Notes: generated from the sequence alone by a model not told the origin. Counted from the first letter of the stretch, positions 1 to 7,050 are shown. The stretch is DNA of 9,856 nucleotides from Chryseobacterium gleum (GCA_945883885.1 CAMCYM010000041.1:1-9856); one strand, 5' to 3'. Translations and numbers: made by a program.

Positions 1-143
1 CAGACCTCCAAGGCGACGTCCCAGTGGGGGCGGCCGCCGTAGGAGATTTGGGCCGCAAGCGGCGCAGCAGCGGCGGCGAGCAAGGCGAAGCCAGAAACGG
101 CAGCCTTCCAACGGGCTGCAAACGAGCGGTCAAGGATGGACAT
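1..143 (-). CDS. N-terminus of a secreted protein, cut by the window edge
   Basis: Only the first 47 codons are in the window, and the gene runs off at position 1. The visible start is a basic N-region (R6, R11, K13), a hydrophobic Ala/Leu core (about residues 14-30) and a likely signal peptidase I site before Gln32. The mature protein would begin QISYGGRP. Many secreted Bacteroidota proteins, including peptidases exported by the type IX system, begin their mature part with a similar QxSYGG/QxSFGG stretch, so a secreted enzyme is plausible, but no catalytic domain is visible. The ATG lies 14 bp inside the 3' end of the upstream lipoprotein gene, which suggests translational coupling and one operon. 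No Shine-Dalgarno sequence is present. Product identity is inference; the reading frame and signal peptide are read directly. Confidence 0.7.
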   Translation of the reverse strand, partial: MSILDRSFAARWKAAVSGFALLAAAAAPLAAQISYGGRPHWDVALEV

Positions 144-546
144 AGGTCAGGGGTTCTTTCCAGGTTGCGAGCAAAAGGACCGTGCGGCCGGTGGTTCCGG
201 CACGCCAAATCTCCAACGGAAGCGCCACCTCCTCGGTGACGAGCGCCCGGCACGCATCTTCGGCGCGGTGGACCAAGGCGAGCTGCTGCTTCGGCGGCAA
301 ACTCTTCAGGACAGGGCCGGTGCTCCGCAGTTCAAACGCATGCACCCCGCAGCCGCCGCTGTACCGCACCGTGCAGCGCAGCGAATCTCCGTCCACGCGG
401 ACATCGACCAGCTCGACGGGCACTTCGGGCAAATCGCGCACGTCCCGCACGCTGTCGTCCGCAAAGTCGACCGCCGCCGGACGCGCCGCACAGCCTGCGA
501 GCAGCAGCACCGCGGCCACCGCCCACACCGAATTCCGCAGGTTCAT
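130..546 (-). CDS. small lipoprotein with a YSGGC-x2-H motif, function unknown
   Basis: This encodes a 138-residue predicted lipoprotein. The signal is MNLRNSVWAVAAVLLLAGC, with lipobox LAGC and lipidated Cys19. The body has a conserved-looking YSGGCGVHAF stretch (residues 62-71) and a later HRAEDAC (93-99), so Cys66 and Cys99 could form a disulfide or, with His69 and His93, a metal site. The arrangement recalls small uncharacterised Bacteroidota lipoproteins, but I assign no function. I chose the ATG at 546 because it starts directly before the signal peptide; an in-frame ATG at 579 would add 11 residues ahead of it. It follows sppA by 36 bp and overlaps the next gene by 14 bp, so it is probably co-transcribed with both. 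It likely sits in the inner or outer membrane facing the periplasm. Confidence 0.75.
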   Translation of the reverse strand: MNLRNSVWAVAAVLLLAGCAARPAAVDFADDSVRDVRDLPEVPVELVDVRVDGDSLRCTVRYSGGCGVHAFELRSTGPVLKSLPPKQQLALVHRAEDACRALVTEEVALPLEIWRAGTTGRTVLLLATWKEPLTYVHP

Positions 547-582
547 GCCGAGAAAGGTACGGCATGCCCTGCGATGCAAGGA

Positions 583-2442
583 TTACCTGAACTCCAGGCC
601 GAGGGGCATGCGCGTTTGGACCACATCGCCCGAGAGCAGCATCCGGCGCACGGCCAGCGCATCGCTCACCGCCACCCCTTCAACGCCCAGTGCCCGCACC
701 CACATTTCGGCCCCACTGAGGTCCTCGAGCAGCACATCGAGCGGGCCCCGCGACTCCGGCAGGTACACGCGCTCCACGTCGCCTTCGGCCAGCCCCGCGA
801 GCTTCGCCGCCGCCGCGATGGCGTCATCCAAGTCGCCCAACTCGTCCACGAGGCCCACCTCCAACGCATCGCGCCCGGTCCACACGCGGCCCCGCGCCAC
901 TTCCTCCACGCGCTCGATCGGCAACTTCCTTCCGCGCGCCACCAAGGAGGTGAAGTCCTTGTAAATGTCTGCGATGCCCTCGTTCATGGCTTCGAGCTGC
1001 TTTGCCGTCAACGGCCGATCCACGCCCATGCCGGCCTCCGGATGCGTAGCCACCTCGTCGAACGTCAGGCCCATCTTGTCGTTCAGGAGGGTCTTTGCAT
1101 TCGGGATCATTCCGAACACACCGATGGAGCCGGTCAACGTGGTGGCATTCGCGAAGATGCGGTCTGCGTGGGCGCTGATGTAGTAGCCGCCCGATGCGGC
1201 CAAATCCCCCATGCTCACGACCACCTTCTTCCCGTCCTTGCGGAGCAGCTCGACCTCCCGAGCAATCACATCGCTGGCCAGTGCCGACCCGCCCGGCGAG
1301 TTCACCCGCAACACGACGGCCTTCACATCCGGCGCCCGGCGCGCATCCCGCAGCGCCCCCGCCACCGTCTCAGACCCGATTACCGTGTTGCTCCCTTCCC
1401 CCGATTCGATGGGTCCGACGGCATACACAATGGCCACGTTGCCGCCGAGCGGCTGCGCAACGGTATCCGCCTCCGCGGATTCCCCTTTTTCGAACGTAAA
1501 CCCTGAGAGCTCGTCCATCGAAAATCCGAAGAACTTCTCGGGCAAGCTGTAGGTGGCCAAATCCACCACGTTCGCCCGCTTGCCCACCTTCGCGTCGAGC
1601 AAAGCGTCGAGCTCGTCGCGGTGCTTCAGCCCGTCGATGAGCTTGAAGCGGACCGCGTCCTCCGCCCGCCGAACGAGCAGCCCAGCTGCGATGGAGTCCA
1701 GCAGCGCCGGCTGGAGCTTGCGGCCCTCTGCAATCCCGCTGCGCACTTCATCCCACACATCGTCCAAGAGCGCGGCCATCTGCTCGCGGTTCTCCGGGCT
1801 CATGTCCTTGCGAATGAACGGCTCGACTGCGGATTTGTACAGGTTGTCCGGCCCCCGCAACACGGTGACGCTGACCCCAAGCTTCTCGAGCATGCCAGTG
1901 AAGTAGGTGGTTTGGAGCCGCATCCCGCTGAATTCCATGTAGCCGTTCGGCTGCAAATACACTTCATTCGCCGCCGATGCGAGGTACAGTGCGCGCATCG
2001 ACATCTGCTCGCTCCATGCCACGACCCACTTGCCCGAATCGCGGAAGGCCTCGATGCCCGAGCGCAGATCCTGCAAGGTGGATGGCATGGCTTGTACGTC
2101 GCTGATGTTCAGGAAGACGCCGGTGATGCGGTCGTCGGAAGCGGCGAGGGCGAGGGCGGAGAGGATTTGGTCTAACCCCACCTCCGATTCCGCAGACAGG
2201 CCCCCGAGATCGAAATTCGGCTGGTCGCTTCCCCGCTCCACGATGGGCGCGTCGAACGTCAACTCGAGCACGCTGCCCTCCGTCACTTCCACGGTCGGGA
2301 CGTCGTCGTCTTCGCCGCTGAAGGCCGCCGCGAGACCTACGATAATGGAAATCACGGTGATAGCGATCAAGATTCCGCCCGTCAGCACGATGCCGATGGA
2401 GGAGCCGATTGCAGAAGCGAGGATGTTTTTGCCGAAACTCAT
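583..2442 (-). CDS. sppA: signal peptide peptidase SppA, 67K type (protease IV)
   Basis: This encodes 619 residues, close to the 618 of E. coli SppA. SppA is a membrane-anchored serine/lysine protease (family S49) that degrades cleaved signal peptides in the membrane. Residues about 8-42 form the single N-terminal transmembrane segment, followed by an acidic GEDDD stretch on the periplasmic side. Two tandem S49 domains follow. The general-base lysine is K203 in LYKSAVEPF, and the nucleophile is S417 in DLAASGGYYISA, matching the K209/S409 pair of the E. coli enzyme, where each catalytic residue comes from a different domain. TLTGSIGVFG and the VNSPGGS motif are also present. It is the first gene of a minus-strand cluster with a lipoprotein and a secreted protein, and is divergent from folK. 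The start is fixed by the membrane segment; no Shine-Dalgarno sequence precedes it. Confidence 0.95.
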   Translation of the reverse strand: MSFGKNILASAIGSSIGIVLTGGILIAITVISIIVGLAAAFSGEDDDVPTVEVTEGSVLELTFDAPIVERGSDQPNFDLGGLSAESEVGLDQILSALALAASDDRITGVFLNISDVQAMPSTLQDLRSGIEAFRDSGKWVVAWSEQMSMRALYLASAANEVYLQPNGYMEFSGMRLQTTYFTGMLEKLGVSVTVLRGPDNLYKSAVEPFIRKDMSPENREQMAALLDDVWDEVRSGIAEGRKLQPALLDSIAAGLLVRRAEDAVRFKLIDGLKHRDELDALLDAKVGKRANVVDLATYSLPEKFFGFSMDELSGFTFEKGESAEADTVAQPLGGNVAIVYAVGPIESGEGSNTVIGSETVAGALRDARRAPDVKAVVLRVNSPGGSALASDVIAREVELLRKDGKKVVVSMGDLAASGGYYISAHADRIFANATTLTGSIGVFGMIPNAKTLLNDKMGLTFDEVATHPEAGMGVDRPLTAKQLEAMNEGIADIYKDFTSLVARGRKLPIERVEEVARGRVWTGRDALEVGLVDELGDLDDAIAAAAKLAGLAEGDVERVYLPESRGPLDVLLEDLSGAEMWVRALGVEGVAVSDALAVRRMLLSGDVVQTRMPLGLEFR

Positions 2443-2513
2443 GGAAAAAGGGGATGGTGTAGTTTTGACGCAGAGGCCGTCCGAAAATTACGGCGCCCCT
2501 CGTCCCTTTTTCC
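2443..2513. promoter_or_regulatory. divergent sppA/folK promoter region with start-anchored inverted repeat
   Basis: This 71-bp gap must hold both promoters. On the plus strand TAGTTTTG (2460-2467) matches the Bacteroidota -7 consensus TAnnTTTG exactly and would give folK a leader of about 40 nt. On the minus strand TAATTTTC (2490-2483) matches seven of eight positions and would serve sppA with a leader of similar length. I see no TTG -33 element at the usual spacing for either. The ends of the gap form a perfect 13-bp inverted repeat, CATGGAAAAAGGG (2440-2452) and its complement (2504-2516), whose outer bases are the two start codons. Both mRNAs therefore carry the same CCCTTTTTCC directly before AUG. 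The promoter assignment is inference from consensus; the repeat is read directly. Confidence 0.5.
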
Positions 2514-3023
2514 ATGGCAGAACTTCTGTGCATCGGCCTCGGTGCGAACCTCGGAGACCGGGTGGCGGTCTTGAACGCCGCGTTGCAGGCGTGCACGGCC
2601 CGTCTGGGCCCACCCGTGGCCGTTTCGTCGTGGTGGGAAACTGCGGCCCGGGGAATGCCGGAGGGGACACCTCCCTTCCTGAACGGCGCTGCTGCGTTTG
2701 CTTTGCCGTCGCTCAGTCCGGATGCCGTCCTCGACGCTTTGCTGGCCATCGAGCAGCACCACGGCCGCGTCCGCGGCACCGACCCCGGGTATGTCTCCCG
2801 CACCCTGGACCTCGACATTCTCCTCTTCGGGACGGCCCTGCTCGCTTCGCCGCGCCTCGCCATCCCGCACCCGCGCATGGCCACGCGGCGGTTCGTCCTC
2901 GCGCCCCTAGCTGAAGTGGCGCCCCATGCCGCCGTGCCCGGAACCGGCTACACCGTCGCCGAGTTGCTGGCCGCATGCACCGACGAGGCGGAGGTCGCAC
3001 GCTTGCATCCCGCCCGGCCATGA
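2514..3023 (+). CDS. folK: 6-hydroxymethyl-7,8-dihydropterin pyrophosphokinase (HPPK)
   Basis: This encodes 169 residues, normal length for HPPK. The enzyme transfers pyrophosphate from ATP to 6-hydroxymethyl-7,8-dihydropterin, the step before dihydropteroate synthase in cytoplasmic folate synthesis. The N-terminus CIGLGANLGDR (residues 6-16) is the family opening. The signature SRTLDLDILLFG (95-106) carries the two Mg-binding aspartates, Asp99 and Asp101, equivalent to Asp95 and Asp97 in E. coli. IPHPRM (117-122) holds the conserved histidine. The ATG at 2514 gives a complete family N-terminus. The TGA stop overlaps the ATG of the next kinase gene (ATGA), so the two are probably translated in a coupled way. 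It is divergent from sppA. A pyrimidine leader precedes the start instead of a Shine-Dalgarno sequence. Confidence 0.95.
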   Translation: MAELLCIGLGANLGDRVAVLNAALQACTARLGPPVAVSSWWETAARGMPEGTPPFLNGAAAFALPSLSPDAVLDALLAIEQHHGRVRGTDPGYVSRTLDLDILLFGTALLASPRLAIPHPRMATRRFVLAPLAEVAPHAAVPGTGYTVAELLAACTDEAEVARLHPARP

Positions 3024-3670
3024 GCACCCGCTCTTCCCTCTCCAGCCCGTACGGGTACATCGCCATCGAAGGCAACATCGGCGCCGGCAAAACGACGCTG
3101 GCCACGCAGCTCGCCGAGCGCCTCGGCGCAGAGCTCCTGCTCGAGCGGTTCGAAGAAAACCCCTTCCTCGAACGCTTCTATGCCGACCCTTCCGCCCATG
3201 GCTTCTCCGTTGAACTCGCCTTCGTCAGCGACCGGTGGAAGCAGCTCCGCGAACAGCTCCGTCGCCGCAACCTCTTCCGCCCCACAGTGGTCGCGGATTA
3301 CGCATTCGCAAAGAGCCTCGTGTTCGCGCGCAAAAACTTGCCGCCCGCCGAATTCGCGCTCTTCGAGAACCTGTTCAGGCTGATGGAGAAGGAGTTGCAA
3401 GTCCCGGAGGTGATCGCCATCCTCGACCCTCCCGCCGACCGCATCCGGGACCAAATCGCGCGCCGCGGACGCACCTACGAGCAAAACCTCCCCACCGGCT
3501 ACCTCGACGGCATCCACGCCGGCTACCGCAAGCACTTCCGCGCCGCCCGCGGCTCGCGCGTGGTTTGGATCGACTCCTCCCCGTTCGACATCCTCGAACG
3601 CCCAAACGACCTCGACCGGCTCGCCGACCTGATTCTCGCGCCGCGGAAGGTGGGGGTGTATCGGGTTTGA
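3020..3670 (+). CDS. deoxynucleoside kinase (dNK/dGK-dAK family)
   Basis: This encodes a 216-residue cytoplasmic kinase that phosphorylates deoxynucleosides for salvage into dNTPs; which base it prefers cannot be read from sequence. The P-loop is GNIGAGKTT (residues 18-26), preceded by YIAIEG. LLERFEENPFLERFY (40-54), SDRWKQL (70-76) and VADYAFAKSLVFA (91-103) match the substrate-site segments of the Bacteroidota members of this family. RRGRTYEQNL (148-157) is the arginine-rich lid. I chose the ATG at 3020, which overlaps the folK stop by 4 bp, over an in-frame ATG at 2975 that would overlap folK by 49 bp and add a basic, non-conserved stretch. The gene's last codons already merge into a hexamer repeat (see the 3663-3728 entry). 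The folK pairing is likely an operon of nucleotide and cofactor genes. Confidence 0.9.
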   Translation: MSTRSSLSSPYGYIAIEGNIGAGKTTLATQLAERLGAELLLERFEENPFLERFYADPSAHGFSVELAFVSDRWKQLREQLRRRNLFRPTVVADYAFAKSLVFARKNLPPAEFALFENLFRLMEKELQVPEVIAILDPPADRIRDQIARRGRTYEQNLPTGYLDGIHAGYRKHFRAARGSRVVWIDSSPFDILERPNDLDRLADLILAPRKVGVYRV

Positions 3671-3728
3671 GATTGAGGACGAGTTTGAGTTTGAGTTTGA
3701 GTTTGAGTTTGAGTTTGAGTTTGAGTTT
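3663..3728. repeat. GAGTTT hexamer microsatellite, 8 perfect copies plus 3 degenerate
   Basis: Eight perfect copies of GAGTTT occupy 3681-3728. In the same register, GGGTTT, GAGATT and GAGGAC lie just before them (3663-3680), so the run starts inside the last codons of the deoxynucleoside kinase gene and spans its TGA. A perfect short-unit tandem like this is prone to slipped-strand copy change. It lies outside the core of any gene, so copy changes would mainly alter the 3' untranslated region. The total length of the perfect part is a multiple of three and stop-free in one frame, where it reads Leu-Ser repeats; that frame is not a gene. A degenerate relative occurs after the hydrolase stop at 6992. 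Confidence 0.9.
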
Positions 3729-3759
3729 TGGGGCGCATGGTGATTACACGACTCCTCGT

Positions 3760-3890
3760 TTCAACCTCAATCCTACGGCGCGCAGCGGCGCCTCATCCCT
3801 CAAACTGTTCCGCGGCGAAGCCGCACACTCCGGCGCGAAGCGCCGCCTCATCCCTCACACTTGGCCGCGCAGCGGCGCCTCATCCCGCAT
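3760..3890. repeat. hairpin array A: four GC hairpins with GNA loops
   Basis: The array opens with TTCAACCTCAATCCT (3760-3774), which also opens array B almost unchanged. It then has four hairpins: 3776-3790 (GCA loop, one internal G-G mismatch), 3812-3824 (GCGGC-GAA-GCCGC), 3831-3845 (CGGCGC-GAA-GCGCCG) and 3864-3876 (GCCGC-GCA-GCGGC). Three of them are followed by (G)CCTCATCCC. Units 2 and 3 differ from the consensus stem CGCCGC/GCGGCG by changes made on both arms, so pairing is kept. The array fills the gap between the deoxynucleoside kinase and the GH109-like gene and ends about 20 bp before the latter's start codon. I see no separate promoter or gene in this gap; 3729-3759 shows nothing I recognise. 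Confidence 0.85.
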
Positions 3891-3909
3891 TCTTTGCCAT
3901 CTTCGGCGC

Positions 3910-5316
3910 ATGAACCGGAAAGATTTTTTGCGGGCCAGCGGAATTGCCGGGCTCGGCGCCTGGTGGGCAGGCCGGGCTTGGGCATCGGGCGGCCCTGTGG
4001 AGGCCGTGGATTTCGAGGGCAAGGTGCGGCGGGCGGGGATCGACGGCAGTGCGATGGAGCTTGCAGCCGAACCGATTGCCCGGGTGCGGGTGGCGGTCAT
4101 CGGGTGCGGGAACCGCGGGGAGTCGCTGATTGACATGCTGCGTTGGTTGACGCAGCAGGGGCATTGCGAGATTACGGCGGTGGCGGACCTGAATGCGGCG
4201 AAAGTGGACAAGGCGGCCGAGCAGGTTCGGGCATTTCAGGGGGCGGAGCCGCGGAGGTTTGCGGGTTCGGCGGAGGTTTGGAAGGAAGCGGTGCGGCCGG
4301 ACGTCGCGGATTTGGCCCTCATCTGCACCCCCTGGGAGCTCCACACGCCGATGGCCCTGGAGGCGATGCGCAACGGGCTCCATGCCGCCTCGGAAGTGCC
4401 TTTCGCGTACACGGTGGACGACTGCCTCGAGCTCGTGCGCACGAGCGAAGAGACGCGGCGGCACTGCATCATGCTCGAGAATTGCTGCTACAACGAAGAG
4501 GAACTGTGGGTATTGCGCATGATCGAGGAGGGCGTGTTCGGCACCGTCACCCACGCGGAATGTGCGTACCTCCACGATTTGCGGGTGATGCTGATGGACC
4601 CCACGTACTACGAAGGTCGGTGGCGTCTGATGCACCACCTGCGGCGCAACGGCAATCCGTACACGACCCACGGCCTGGGGCCGGTGTGCATGTACTTCGA
4701 CATCTTGCGCGGGGACACGTTGACACACCTGGTGTCGATGGGGTCGAAGGAGGCGGCGTTGAGCGAGGCGCTGGCCGCCAGCGGGGACGACACGCTCGTG
4801 CCGCTCGCCCGCGAGGTGCGCATGGCGGACGTGAACACGACCCTGATCGGCACGGCGTCCGGGCGGTCCATCCTGCTGCAGCACGATTCCCACACCGGGC
4901 GTCCGTATTCGCGGTTGAACAAGGTAGTAGGCTCGAAGGCAGCGCATTACGGCTACCCGTCCCAGCTGTACATCGACAACGGGCCGACGTGGGAGCACGA
5001 TTGGTTGCCGGATTTCGTGGCCGCCGAGTACCGCAGTCAGTTCGAGCATCCGGTTTGGGCAAAGCTTCGCCAAAACGCCACCGAGCACGAACACGGCCAC
5101 GGCGGCATGGACTTCGTCATGATGTACCGGCTGATCCGCTGCCTCAACCTCGGCCTGCCGCTCGACCTCAACGTCTACGACGGGGCGTTGCAGTCGCTGG
5201 TCGGGGCACTCACCGAGGCATCGGTCGCTGCCGGGTCGGCGCGCGTCGAAATCCCCGACCTGACGGCCGGGCGTTGGCGCGAGCGGCGGCCCCACGGCGT
5301 CGGCCGGGACGTGTAG
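3910..5316 (+). CDS. Gfo/Idh/MocA oxidoreductase, GH109-like, with Tat-like signal
   Basis: This encodes 468 residues. The N-terminus MNRKDFLRASG plus a short hydrophobic stretch ending AWA resembles a Tat signal, though the twin arginine is R-K. The NAD-binding site is VAVIGCGNRG (61-70). The rest lines up by eye with the GH109 alpha-N-acetylgalactosaminidase of Elizabethkingia: LENCCY (189-194), AYLHDLR (219-225), YTTHGLGP (251-258), HPVW (380-383) and GHGGMD (396-401). His254 corresponds to the catalytic-region histidine of THGVGP, and Tyr220/His222 to the YxHDLR pair. GH109 enzymes use bound NAD+ to cleave terminal alpha-GalNAc by transient oxidation and elimination. Activity on that sugar here is inference, as most GH109-like proteins are untested. 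I chose this start because it begins the signal; upstream in-frame ATGs lie inside the kinase gene. Confidence 0.85.
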   Translation: MNRKDFLRASGIAGLGAWWAGRAWASGGPVEAVDFEGKVRRAGIDGSAMELAAEPIARVRVAVIGCGNRGESLIDMLRWLTQQGHCEITAVADLNAAKVDKAAEQVRAFQGAEPRRFAGSAEVWKEAVRPDVADLALICTPWELHTPMALEAMRNGLHAASEVPFAYTVDDCLELVRTSEETRRHCIMLENCCYNEEELWVLRMIEEGVFGTVTHAECAYLHDLRVMLMDPTYYEGRWRLMHHLRRNGNPYTTHGLGPVCMYFDILRGDTLTHLVSMGSKEAALSEALAASGDDTLVPLAREVRMADVNTTLIGTASGRSILLQHDSHTGRPYSRLNKVVGSKAAHYGYPSQLYIDNGPTWEHDWLPDFVAAEYRSQFEHPVWAKLRQNATEHEHGHGGMDFVMMYRLIRCLNLGLPLDLNVYDGALQSLVGALTEASVAAGSARVEIPDLTAGRWRERRPHGVGRDV

Positions 5317-5340
5317 GATTTTCATCACGGCCCGCACCAC

Positions 5341-5427
5341 TTCAACCTCAACCCTCCGCCGCAATGCGGCGCCTCACACTGTTAAGCCGCGCAGCGGCGC
5401 CTCACACTGTTACGCCGCGCAGCGGCG
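5341..5427. repeat. hairpin array B: three hairpins at exact 28-bp period
   Basis: After the opening TTCAACCTCAACCCT (5341-5355), three hairpins follow: 5357-5371 (CGCCGC-AAT-GCGGCG), 5386-5398 (GCCGC-GCA-GCGGC) and 5413-5427 (CGCCGC-GCA-GCGGCG). Equivalent positions repeat every 28 bp (5358, 5386, 5414). The first two are followed by the same CCTCACACTGTTA; the third by CCTCAACCCCAACCCC and then the ATG of the next gene at 5444. The array fills nearly the whole 127-bp gap, so it probably forms the 5' leader of the hydrolase mRNA unless the promoter lies within or upstream. Positions 5317-5340 show nothing I recognise. The tandem period recalls CRISPR, but there are no unique spacers. Confidence 0.85.
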
Positions 5428-5443
5428 CCTCAACCCCAACCCC

Positions 5444-6991
5444 ATGCGCTTCCTCCTCCCCCTCCTCCTCCTCTCCCTCCCCGCGGCAGCCCAAACCCTC
5501 ACCCCGCGCGCCCTCGACGCCGCCGCCCGCAAGCTCGACGCCCGATTTGCCGCTTCGGTAACGGACTTCAACCTCCCCTCCCTCTCCGTGGCCATCGTGC
5601 ACGACGGGCGCGTCGTGTTCGCGAAGGGCTACGGCATGAGCAGCACGGCCGAGGACGGCAAACCCGTCGATGCAAAGACCCTCTACGCGGTGGCCAGCAA
5701 CACGAAGTCCTTCACGACGGCCGCCCTCGCGCGCTCCGTCGATGCCGGCACGTTGCGTTGGAACGACCGCGTGCGCGACCTGCTGCCGTGGTTCGAGCTC
5801 TACGACCCGTGGGTGACGGATGCGCTGACGGTCCGCGACCTCGTGACGCACCGGCTGGGACTGGCGACGTTCAGCGGCGACCTGCTGTGGTACGGGTCCG
5901 ACTTGACGCGGGAGGAAGTGCTGCGTGCCGCCCGGCACCTGGAGCCGACGAGCGGGTTCCGGACCGATTTCGGGTATTCGAACCTCGGGTTCATGGCGGC
6001 GGGCGAGGTGCTCGAGCAGGTGACGGGAAGGGCGTGGGAGGAGGTGGTGCGCCAGGAGGTGCTGCGGCCGGCCGGCATGGCCGACGCCTGCCTTTCCGTG
6101 ACCGAGCTCGCCGGCCGTTCGAACGTCGCCCTCCCTCACAACGAAGTGGCCGGTCGCCAAACCCCGATCGCGTGGGTCAACTGGGACAACATGGCACCCG
6201 CCGGATCCTTGCTCGCGAGCGCCGAGGACATAGCGAAATGGATGGTGCTCCAAATGGACAGCGGCCGCGTGCGGGGGTCTGCGGAGCGCGTTTGGGACGC
6301 GAAGCGGACCCGCGAAATGTGGACCCTCGTCACCCCCCAACCCGTCGGCGATTTCTACCGCAAAAACCTGCCGTCCATGCACTTCCGCGGCTACGGCATG
6401 GGCTGGGAAGTGTACGACCTGCACGGGCGCTCGATCGTCGCGCACAGCGGCGGCTACGACGGCATGATCAGCCGCACCGTCCTGGTTCCCGAGGAAAAAC
6501 TCGGCATCTTCATCGTCACGAACACGAACACCAGCGTCCCGTGGGGCTGGGGCCACGACGCCCTCGGCACCCTCCTCGGCGCCGCCGATGCCTCCGACCT
6601 CCTCGGCTATCTCCTCGAAGAACGCCGCAAGGAACCCGAGGAAAAGCAGGCCGTCGAAGCCGCAATCCAAGCTAACCGCGTCCCCGACGCCCCGCCTTCG
6701 TTGCCTCTCACGGGCTATGCCGGCACCTACACCGACCCCGGCTACGGCGACGTCGTCCTCGAGGAAACCGACGGGAAACTGACCTTCCGATTTGCCCGCA
6801 CGGCCCTCTTCCACGGCCACCTCGAGCCCTACCACTTCGACACGTTTCGGCTATTTTGGGGCACCCAACAAATGCTCCCTCCGGGCCTGGTCACCTTCTC
6901 CCTTGACGCCACCGGTGCCGTCGACCGCATGGAAATCGTGGTCGAAAACCCGGACTTCGACTTTACGGAGCTGAAGCTGAAGAAGAGGTGA
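5444..6991 (+). CDS. secreted serine hydrolase, beta-lactamase class C family, DUF3471-like tail
   Basis: This encodes 515 residues. A Leu-rich signal peptide (MRFLLPLLLLSLPAAA, likely cut before Gln17) sends it to the periplasm or outside. The catalytic domain belongs to the PF00144 serine hydrolases (class C beta-lactamases, D-aminopeptidases, esterases): Ser85-x-x-Lys88 in ASNTKSF, Tyr178-Ser-Asn180 in GYSNLGF, and the His334-Ser-Gly-Gly motif that replaces KTG. VTHRLGL and AGSLLAS are further family marks. From about residue 423, LPLTGYAGTYTDPGYG starts a DUF3471-like beta domain common in Bacteroidota members. The substrate cannot be told; a peptidase or esterase is likelier than a true beta-lactamase. 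A hairpin repeat ends 17 bp before the ATG, and the leader is almost all C/T/A. Confidence 0.92.
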   Translation: MRFLLPLLLLSLPAAAQTLTPRALDAAARKLDARFAASVTDFNLPSLSVAIVHDGRVVFAKGYGMSSTAEDGKPVDAKTLYAVASNTKSFTTAALARSVDAGTLRWNDRVRDLLPWFELYDPWVTDALTVRDLVTHRLGLATFSGDLLWYGSDLTREEVLRAARHLEPTSGFRTDFGYSNLGFMAAGEVLEQVTGRAWEEVVRQEVLRPAGMADACLSVTELAGRSNVALPHNEVAGRQTPIAWVNWDNMAPAGSLLASAEDIAKWMVLQMDSGRVRGSAERVWDAKRTREMWTLVTPQPVGDFYRKNLPSMHFRGYGMGWEVYDLHGRSIVAHSGGYDGMISRTVLVPEEKLGIFIVTNTNTSVPWGWGHDALGTLLGAADASDLLGYLLEERRKEPEEKQAVEAAIQANRVPDAPPSLPLTGYAGTYTDPGYGDVVLEETDGKLTFRFARTALFHGHLEPYHFDTFRLFWGTQQMLPPGLVTFSLDATGAVDRMEIVVENPDFDFTELKLKKR

Positions 6992-7021
6992 GAGATTGAG
7001 ATTGAGGTTGGGATTGAGGGG
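6992..7021. repeat. degenerate GAGNTT hexamer run after the hydrolase stop
   Basis: Directly after the TGA stop come five hexamers in register: GAGATT, GAGATT, GAGGTT, GGGATT, GAGGGG. This is the same GAGNTT unit as the run after the deoxynucleoside kinase gene at 3663-3728, in the same position relative to the preceding stop codon, but diverged. Its complement type, CCTCAA, occurs in the hairpin array at 7222-7262, so the two form an inverted pair around the antitoxin relic. Positions 7022-7050 show nothing I recognise. Confidence 0.75.
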
Positions 7022-7050
7022 ACAGGCAGGGGTTATGCGTGACGAGGCCG

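Noticed and set aside
136..1506. Long open frame opposite sppA and the lipoprotein gene.
   Set aside because: It is antisense to clearly recognised genes, is rich in His/Arg/Pro typical of GC-rich shadow frames, and shows no domain.
3235..5316. A 693-codon open frame on the plus strand that would extend the GH109-like gene upstream through the hexamer repeat.
   Set aside because: The first 225 codons overlap the deoxynucleoside kinase in another frame, and the repeat reads as Leu-Ser only because its length is a multiple of three. The Tat-like signal and family start at 3910 mark the true N-terminus.
3880..5364. Long minus-strand open frame opposite the GH109-like gene.
   Set aside because: Composition is shadow-like (His, Arg, Pro, Val) and no motif is seen, while the plus strand carries full family motifs.
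5357..5427. CRISPR-like 28-bp periodicity.
   Set aside because: The intervals between hairpins are themselves repeated, not unique spacers, and no cas gene is present.
5402..6835. Long minus-strand open frame opposite the serine hydrolase.
   Set aside because: It has a low-complexity Gly/Glu/Val composition and no domain, and it is antisense to a well-supported gene.
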